Assembly (NCBI GenBank): GCA_023898765.1
Contig: CP060238.1
Span: 1,302,001 to 1,366,000, forward strand
DNA: 64,000 nt
Origin: Rhodospirillales bacterium
Lineage (GTDB): Bacteria; Pseudomonadota; Alphaproteobacteria; Micavibrionales; Micavibrionaceae
Direction of reading: 5' to 3'
The position numbers and the translations under genes are program-made. Positions 58,847 through 64,000 of the stretch are shown here, piece after piece. The notes beneath the pieces were generated by a model, which saw nothing but the letters and a program-made list of their open reading frames with translations, did not search any database and was not told the DNA's origin. Each line of letters starts with the position of its first letter. Position 1 is the stretch's first letter.

Positions 58847-60277
58847 TTATGCCGAGTAATACATGTCGAACTCAACCGGGTGCGGCATGGTTTCGTAACG
58901 CTCTATTTCTTCCATTTTCAGGTCGATATAGCCCTCCAGCGTGTCGAGGCTGAAGACGTCTCCCTTGAGCAGGAAGTCGTGGTCGGATTTCAGGGCTTCC
59001 AGCGCCTCGCGCAAGGATCCGCAGACGGTCGGCACCTGTGCCAGCTCGGCTTCCGGCAATTCATAGAGGTTTTTATCCATGGCTTCGCCCGGATGGATTT
59101 TATTCTCAATCCCGTCCAGTCCGGCCATCAGCATGGCTGAAAACGCCAGATAGGGGTTGGCCAGAGGATCGGGGAAACGGACTTCCACCCTTTTGCCCTT
59201 GGGAGAGTTCGCGTAAGGAATGCGGCAGGAGGCGGAACGGTTCCGTGCGGAGTAAGCCAGCAGGACCGGCGCTTCATATCCGGGCACAAGGCGCTTGTAG
59301 CTGTTGGTGCCGGGGTTTGTGAACGCGTTCAGGGCGCGCGCATGTTTGATAATTCCGCCGATATAGTACAGGGCCGTGTCGGACAGGCCCGCATATTTTT
59401 CTCCGGCGAAAAGCGGTTTTCCGCCTTTCCACAAAGACTGGTGCGTGTGCATGCCCGAGCCGTTGTCCCCGTAAATGGGTTTGGGCAGGAAGGTCGCCGT
59501 CTTGCCGTAGATATGCGCGACATTATGCACGCAGTGTTTGTAAAGCTGCATATTGTCGGCGCACTCGACAAGCGTCGAAAACAGGATGCCCAGTTCGCAT
59601 TGGGACGGGGCGACCTCGTGGTGGTGCTTTTCAACGGGAACGCCCATGGAGGCCATGACGGTCAGCATTTCCGCCCGCAGGTCGGACAGGCTGTCGACCG
59701 GCGCCTCCGGAAAATATCCTCCCTTGACGCCGGGGCGGTGACCCGCATTGCCCTCGTCATATTCGGTTCCGGAGTTGTAGGGGCCTTCCTGTGAATCTAT
59801 TTTGTAGGACACCTCGTTCATGCTCACCTTCATGCGGACATCGTCGAAGACAAAAAACTCGGCTTCCGGCCCCATATAGGCAACGTCCGCATGCCCTGAT
59901 TTTTTAAGATAGGCTTCGGCAGCCTTGGCGATCGAGCGGGGGCATCGGTGATAAGGCTTATCCGTCGAAGGTTCAATCACATCGCAGAAAATCTTGAGGG
60001 TCGGTTGCGCGGAAAAAGGATCGACGCACACTTTGTTCAGGTCGGGGCGGAGATTCATGTCCGATTCATTGATGCTTTTCCATCCCGCGATGGAAGAGCC
60101 GTCAAACATGATTCCCTCGGCAATCATATCCTTGTCGAATGTGTTGACGTGCTGTGCCGTATGCTGCCATTTCCCCCGCGGATCGGTGAAGTTGAAGTCG
60201 ATATACTGGATATCGTTGTCTTCGATATATTTCAGGAGTTCTGCGGCGTTTTTCACTTTCAATGGTGCGTCAGGCAT
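58847..60277 (-). CDS. glnA: glutamine synthetase, type I
   Basis: Condenses ammonium and glutamate with ATP. The 476-residue protein has GSI signatures: DFNFTDPRGKWQH, MFDGSSIAGW, GPEAEFFVFD, KGGYFPEAPVD, HHEVAPSQCELGI, GSGMHTHQSLWKGG, KRLVPGYEAPVLLAYSARNRSASCRIPY (the last with the catalytic Arg residues). KNLYELP near residue 405 is the adenylylation-site region, suggesting GlnE-type control. GAGGA lies six bases before the ATG. glnB, often just upstream in alphaproteobacteria, is not here. Confidence 0.97.
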   Translation of the reverse strand: MPDAPLKVKNAAELLKYIEDNDIQYIDFNFTDPRGKWQHTAQHVNTFDKDMIAEGIMFDGSSIAGWKSINESDMNLRPDLNKVCVDPFSAQPTLKIFCDVIEPSTDKPYHRCPRSIAKAAEAYLKKSGHADVAYMGPEAEFFVFDDVRMKVSMNEVSYKIDSQEGPYNSGTEYDEGNAGHRPGVKGGYFPEAPVDSLSDLRAEMLTVMASMGVPVEKHHHEVAPSQCELGILFSTLVECADNMQLYKHCVHNVAHIYGKTATFLPKPIYGDNGSGMHTHQSLWKGGKPLFAGEKYAGLSDTALYYIGGIIKHARALNAFTNPGTNSYKRLVPGYEAPVLLAYSARNRSASCRIPYANSPKGKRVEVRFPDPLANPYLAFSAMLMAGLDGIENKIHPGEAMDKNLYELPEAELAQVPTVCGSLREALEALKSDHDFLLKGDVFSLDTLEGYIDLKMEEIERYETMPHPVEFDMYYSA

Positions 60278-60458
60278 GTGTGTTCCTCATCGGGTTAGGT
60301 ATAACAAAAAAACATTTCAGATATGCAATAAATGCAACGTTCGCATTCCATGTAACATGGACAATAAACCGCGTCCAGTCCCTTTGAAATAAAAAGCTTT
60401 TATTTTTGTGAGAAAACTTGACGAAAGAAGCCTTTAGGATATAGACAAGAGCACTTAT

Positions 60459-60534
60459 GGCGGCTGTAGCTCAGTGGTAGAGCCCTCGGTTGTGGTCCGA
60501 GTTGTCGCGGGTTCAAATCCCGTCGGCCGCCCCA
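60459..60534 (+). tRNA. tRNA-His (GTG anticodon)
   Basis: The cloverleaf is complete. An extra 5' G(-1) at 60459 pairs with C73, the hallmark of tRNA-His. The acceptor GCGGCTG/CGGCCGC (one G-T), anticodon stem CTCGG/CCGAG around loop TTGTGGT, and T-arm GCGGG-TTCAAAT-CCCGT all fold. CCA is encoded. Confidence 0.97.
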
Positions 60535-60579
60535 TTTAACTTATCGCCAGCATTCATTACCATTCATAAACATCCCCCG

Positions 60580-60600
60580 ATTGCTTTTCCAAAAAGCAAT
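60580..60600. other. hairpin downstream of tRNA-His
   Basis: ATTGCTTTT (60580-60588) and AAAAGCAAT (60592-60600) form a perfect 9-bp stem with a 3-base loop, 45 bases after the tRNA. No T-run follows, so it may be a processing end or weak terminator. Confidence 0.4.
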
Positions 60601-60627
60601 AAATTCGCATAAAGATATTTTCCGGCA

Positions 60628-60657
60628 TTGACAAATTTGAGATTGCTGACATATTTA
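60628..60657 (+). promoter_or_regulatory. candidate promoter for glycogen phosphorylase
   Basis: A perfect TTGACA (60628-60633) is followed by a weak -10 (ATATTT or TATTTA, 60651-60657) at 17-18 bases. A TTACC...GGTAA dyad directly follows. It would give a leader of about 45 bases with TAGGGGG as ribosome site. Confidence 0.45.
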
Positions 60658-60710
60658 CCTAATTCTTTTTGGTAATAAAGTTCTGTTTTTAACGGGTAGG
60701 GGGTAAGTAA

Positions 60711-63143
60711 ATGTCTGGTAACGCTGTTTTTGATTATGAAAATAATAAAAATAATGAAGAGTCCTCTGGTTTAAAAGAAGAGATTTTGGGCCGTGTGGAC
60801 TGGTATTCTGCTGTCGCTGAAGCTACCAAGGAACGGTTGGTTTCTGTGTGGCAAAGAACAAAGACGGCTTACAGCGACCCGGAGGTCAAGCAGGCTTATT
60901 ACCTTTCTATGGAATATCTGCTGGGGCCGAACATGGTCACGGCGTTGCAGGCAGCCGGCATACAAGAGCAAACGGAAGCCGTTTTGCGCGAGATGCGGCA
61001 GGATCCGGCCGACATATATGACGATGAAAAAGATCCGGGGCTTGGGAATGGGGGGCTGGGCCGTCTGGCGGCTTGTTTTAACGACAGCGCGGCCAATCTG
61101 CACCTGCCCCTTCAGGGATACGGCCTGTTTTTTAAAAACGGTCTGTTCAAACAGCTTATCGAGCAGGGGCGTCAAAAGGAATCGCCTGACAACTGGACGG
61201 CAGATGGAAATCCGTGGGGGTTCAAGCGGGAGGATCTTTCATATCCCGTGAAGTTGTTCAGCGGAGATAACCAGATAGAAATTCACGCCAATGCTCATGA
61301 CATGATGATCCCGAGCCATGACGGTCAAACGGTCAATACGCTCAGACTCTGGGAGGTGGAAGTGCCGGAGTGGGTAAGTCATAAGGTCGAGTCTCAAAAG
61401 AAGGTCGATTTCAATTCTCTTTCCGATGCGCAAAAACAGCGGCTTGAGGTGCTGAGAATCGTTCATGGACTGAATGACAACCTTTATCCTGACGACACCT
61501 TCGAGGAAGGGAAAAACTTACGGCTGGCGCAGGAATATGTCCTGAGCAGCGCGTCCTTGCAGAATATTATCGCGCGGCACCTTAGAAAACATTCCACATT
61601 GGATAATCTAAGCGATAGCACCGCCGTCCAGATCAACGACACGCATCCGGCGCTGGCAATTCCTGAACTGATCAGGCTGCTTTGCGATGAGCATGGCATG
61701 GACTGGAATCAGGCCAAAAAGATCACTTCCGGCGTGTGTAACTATACAAACCACACATTGATGCCCGAAGCTCTCGAGAAATGGCCCGAAGGAAAAATGG
61801 ATTATGTTCTTCCCCGCCATGCGCAAATTATAAGGCGTCTGCATGAGGACCTTATGGCGGAGGCGGATAAAAAACTGGCGCATCTTTCCGAAGGGGGCAG
61901 GGATGCGGCAAAAGCGGAAATGGCGATTGTGTCGAAGGGGCAGATGAGCATGGCGCATCTGGCGGCCTATTACAGCCATAAGGTTAACGGAGTCTCTGCC
62001 ATGCATACGGAGCTTGTTTTTAAAGATCTTTTTCCCAATTTGATTGCGATGAGGGGCGAAGGTGTAAAAATCAACCATACAAACGGTATTACGCCAAGGC
62101 GCTTTTTGTTGAAGGCCAATCCTGCTTTAGCGGCTCTGGTGACGGAGAAAACCGGCGGCGAGTCATGGGTAACGGATCTTAAACAAATAAGCGTTTTAAA
62201 CGATTTTATGGAAGACGATGGCGTTCTGGCGAACGTCAGTGCCATCAAAGAGGAAAATAAAAACCGGCTGGCTGCTCTGGTTTGGGAAAGGGCGGGGGTG
62301 GCGCTGGATTCCGGCGCGATGTTCGATGTCCAGGTCAAGCGCATTCACGAATATAAGCGCCAGATGATGAATCTTCTTCATACGGTGGCGCTGTATCAGG
62401 ACATTCTTGAAAATCCGGAGAAAGACCGTCCGGCCGTTGCCAAAATTATGGCGGGCAAGGCCGCCCCCGGCTACGTTGTGGCCAAAGAGATCATTGCCCT
62501 GATTCATAGGGTTGCCGAAAAAATCAACAGCGATGAAAGAATCAAAGGGAAATTAAAGCTCGCCTATATTCCCAATTATAATGTTTCCAAGGCTGAGATT
62601 ATCATTCCCGGCACCGATCTGTCCGAACAAATCTCGACGGCGGGAACGGAAGCCTCCGGAACCGGCAATATGAAGTTCATGCTCAATGGCGCTGTCACGA
62701 TTGGCACGCTGGACGGTGCGAATGTTGAAATCAGGGAGGCTGTCGGAGAGGAAAATTTCTTCCTGTTTGGCGCTACGAAGGAAGAGCTGGATCAAATCAA
62801 CGCTGCCGGCTATAACCCGGCTGAATATCTGGCAAAAAGCCCGCGTCTGGCCAAGGCGCTTGATTTTATCGACCGCGAACTTGGATTTTCCGATTTGGCC
62901 GGTCGAATAAGGCGAGACGACGCCTACAGGACGGCGGTAGACTTTAATGCCTATTGGGATGCGCAAGAGGAAGCGCAGCGGGTTTATCATCAGGACCCCA
63001 AACGGTGGGTGCAGATGTCCCTTGCCAATACGGCAAATTCAGGGCGTTTTTCCAGTGACTACACGATCGAGGGGTACAACAGAGAAAACTGGCATCTGCC
63101 AACTGTTGTTCCGGGGCAAAAGCCGGCAGCACTTGAAATATAG
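60711..63143 (+). CDS. glgP: glycogen/alpha-glucan phosphorylase
   Basis: Releases glucose-1-phosphate from alpha-1,4-glucans. The 810-residue protein matches GT35 phosphorylases: YYLSMEYLLGPNM, GLGNGGLGRLAACFNDSAA, LQINDTHP-like VQINDTHPALAIPE, HEYKRQMMN, and the PLP lysine Lys655 in the diagnostic GTEASGTGNMKFMLNGAVTIGTLDGANVEI region. Other glycogen genes (glgA, glgB, glgC) are not in the window, so the glucan source is unknown. It is AT-richer than the core genes. The next gene starts nine bases later and may be co-transcribed. Confidence 0.96.
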   Translation: MSGNAVFDYENNKNNEESSGLKEEILGRVDWYSAVAEATKERLVSVWQRTKTAYSDPEVKQAYYLSMEYLLGPNMVTALQAAGIQEQTEAVLREMRQDPADIYDDEKDPGLGNGGLGRLAACFNDSAANLHLPLQGYGLFFKNGLFKQLIEQGRQKESPDNWTADGNPWGFKREDLSYPVKLFSGDNQIEIHANAHDMMIPSHDGQTVNTLRLWEVEVPEWVSHKVESQKKVDFNSLSDAQKQRLEVLRIVHGLNDNLYPDDTFEEGKNLRLAQEYVLSSASLQNIIARHLRKHSTLDNLSDSTAVQINDTHPALAIPELIRLLCDEHGMDWNQAKKITSGVCNYTNHTLMPEALEKWPEGKMDYVLPRHAQIIRRLHEDLMAEADKKLAHLSEGGRDAAKAEMAIVSKGQMSMAHLAAYYSHKVNGVSAMHTELVFKDLFPNLIAMRGEGVKINHTNGITPRRFLLKANPALAALVTEKTGGESWVTDLKQISVLNDFMEDDGVLANVSAIKEENKNRLAALVWERAGVALDSGAMFDVQVKRIHEYKRQMMNLLHTVALYQDILENPEKDRPAVAKIMAGKAAPGYVVAKEIIALIHRVAEKINSDERIKGKLKLAYIPNYNVSKAEIIIPGTDLSEQISTAGTEASGTGNMKFMLNGAVTIGTLDGANVEIREAVGEENFFLFGATKEELDQINAAGYNPAEYLAKSPRLAKALDFIDRELGFSDLAGRIRRDDAYRTAVDFNAYWDAQEEAQRVYHQDPKRWVQMSLANTANSGRFSSDYTIEGYNRENWHLPTVVPGQKPAALEI

Positions 63144-63151
63144 GAGATGAA

Positions 63152-64000
63152 ATGACAGATTCAGATGTTGAAGAAGAAACCTCTCTGAGTGATGAGGCGT
63201 GGGAGGATATATATGAATTGTTTGAGCCCTATATTAATTTAGCGGCTTATCCTATTGTTGAAGCTGCAACCCAAGATTATATAGGGTCTAAATATTTTGG
63301 GCATCCGTGGATGGGAAGTGACGAGGAATGGCCTGAGAAAGACGGGATACCACTGGACTTTATTTTACAGCTAGATATTGCCACTCTTCCGGAAGAAATA
63401 GCCCGCCTGCTTGGAGGTAAGGGGTTGTTGCAATTCTTTTATGGAGAAGATAGCCGGATTGAGTTTACTGATGACATCAGTGACAGAAGCTTTCTACGAA
63501 TTGTATATCCCGAAGAAAAAGAAGGTGGACCTGTTGCTCCTCCCGCTGCAGGAGATCCATATTTAATAGCTGAAAGAAAGTGCCATTATTCGAGTTCTAA
63601 GGAATGTTTGGCTATTACCGGATGGGAAGATTTCCAAGACGTGCCTCATTATTTGGATTTTGCAGATGATGAGGAAGGTGCGTTGTATCCGGGGGCGATT
63701 GAGGAAGAAGTGGCTCGTATAGCTCGAAAACACAGGATTGATGAGTCGCAAGTTGAAGAAGCAATAGAGTGTGTTCAGGGAGATAAACTTGGAGGGTACC
63801 CCCATTGGACACAAGGTATTGAGATTCCGTTATGCAGTTTGGGGGAATATATGGTTTCTATTTATCAAATAGATGCTGGTGATTTCTTTGAAGGTCCCTG
63901 TGTTCCTGCTCATGCCCCGGAACTATTCGCAAGTAGAGGCACAGGACATATTTTTGTATCTCGACATAACCATCAGGAATTAAAGTTTGTTTGGGCTTGT
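63152..64000 (+). CDS. DUF1963 (YwqG-like) protein, 3' end beyond window
   Basis: The frame is open from the ATG at 63152 to the window end, 283 codons. AGGAGA lies five bases upstream, within the glgP stop region. Pattern of the YwqG/DUF1963 family: SKYFGHPWM...EWPEKDGIPLDFILQLDIATLP, GLLQFFYG, DKLGGYPHWTQG in the second half, and a late GTGHIFVS...LKFVWAC. Family members occur widely in bacteria with no established function; some sit beside immunity or toxin genes. The N-terminus is acidic, with no signal peptide. The sequence is clearly AT-richer than upstream core genes. Confidence 0.75.
   Translation, partial: MTDSDVEEETSLSDEAWEDIYELFEPYINLAAYPIVEAATQDYIGSKYFGHPWMGSDEEWPEKDGIPLDFILQLDIATLPEEIARLLGGKGLLQFFYGEDSRIEFTDDISDRSFLRIVYPEEKEGGPVAPPAAGDPYLIAERKCHYSSSKECLAITGWEDFQDVPHYLDFADDEEGALYPGAIEEEVARIARKHRIDESQVEEAIECVQGDKLGGYPHWTQGIEIPLCSLGEYMVSIYQIDAGDFFEGPCVPAHAPELFASRGTGHIFVSRHNHQELKFVWAC

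Noticed and set aside
58647..58859. 70-codon reading frame between convergent genes
   Set aside because: Passes through the palindromic repeat and into the glnA end; no ribosome site.
60278..60420. Sigma-54 promoter upstream of glnA
   Set aside because: A TGG...TTGCA pattern exists on the minus strand but the GG-GC spacing is 12 rather than 10 bases.
60278..60458. glnB gene upstream of glnA
   Set aside because: The spacer has no open frame and the tRNA follows; glnB must be elsewhere if present.
60580..60600. Intrinsic terminator after tRNA-His
   Set aside because: The stem is perfect but A/T-rich at its base and lacks a following T-run on either strand; kept only as a hairpin.

Overview
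The window reads as chromosome from an alphaproteobacterium, mid-to-high GC, Gram-negative (LptD, PlsC, LptM-like lipoprotein). The main evidence is gene order. ubiG/lysC, a RodZ-like gene, ispG, prfA, prmC, a DUF4167 gene and clpB lie in a row. ftsE-ftsX is followed by ydcF-like, plsC and DUF2125-like genes and faces a zinc-ribbon gene. hisC-tyrC sits beside a chorismate mutase. A rhodospirillalean or micavibrio-like lineage is my guess; order-level placement is not supported by the sequence alone. No phage, IS transposase, CRISPR array or rRNA was seen. One tRNA-His(GTG) is present.

Layout. 1-2.2 kb: end of aroB, a CorB/CNNM CBS protein and a small orphan. 2.2-8.4 kb: secA facing a parvulin isomerase, mutT and a methyltransferase, then metA. 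8.4-11.5 kb: an aromatic amino-acid/histidine operon (chorismate mutase-like, hisC, tyrC). 11.3-16 kb: a leftward operon (secreted helical protein, ftsE, ftsX, ydcF-like, plsC, DUF2125-like). 16-20.9 kb: zinc-ribbon protein, membrane protein, lysA with lptM, a TlpA-type thioredoxin and a pentapeptide-repeat protein. 21-23.5 kb: etfB-etfA and ubiG. 23.5-35 kb: lysC, rodZ-like, ispG, prfA, prmC, DUF4167, clpB, interrupted by AT-rich orphans and many short repeats. 35-39.7 kb: lipoprotein, MurC-like ligase, leucyl aminopeptidase, and a receiver protein with a helical partner. 39.7-45.2 kb: a full biotin locus (bioB; bioF fused to an alpha/beta hydrolase; bioC; bioA; bioD). 45.3-55.2 kb: DUF4402 protein, small Cys/His membrane protein, SSS symporter, DEAD-box helicase, lptD, SLC13 permease and two envelope proteins. 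55.2-64 kb: parE, a secreted protein, glnA, tRNA-His, glycogen phosphorylase and the start of a DUF1963 (YwqG-like) protein cut by the window end.

Two architectural traits recur. Coding is compact: co-directional genes often overlap by 1-11 bases, and seven convergent pairs overlap at their 3' ends. The few long spacers instead carry dispersed palindromic elements of the 'GTCATTGCGAG...' / 'GTCATCCCGAG...' type. One of these sits inside a MITE-like unit with 18-bp terminal inverted repeats and a 9-bp target duplication. A different palindrome is inserted in frame inside prmC. The most distinctive protein-level finding is the BioF-hydrolase fusion, which would join the enzymes before and after pimeloyl-ACP in one chain. 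I did not find a convincing wholly new defence or mobile system.
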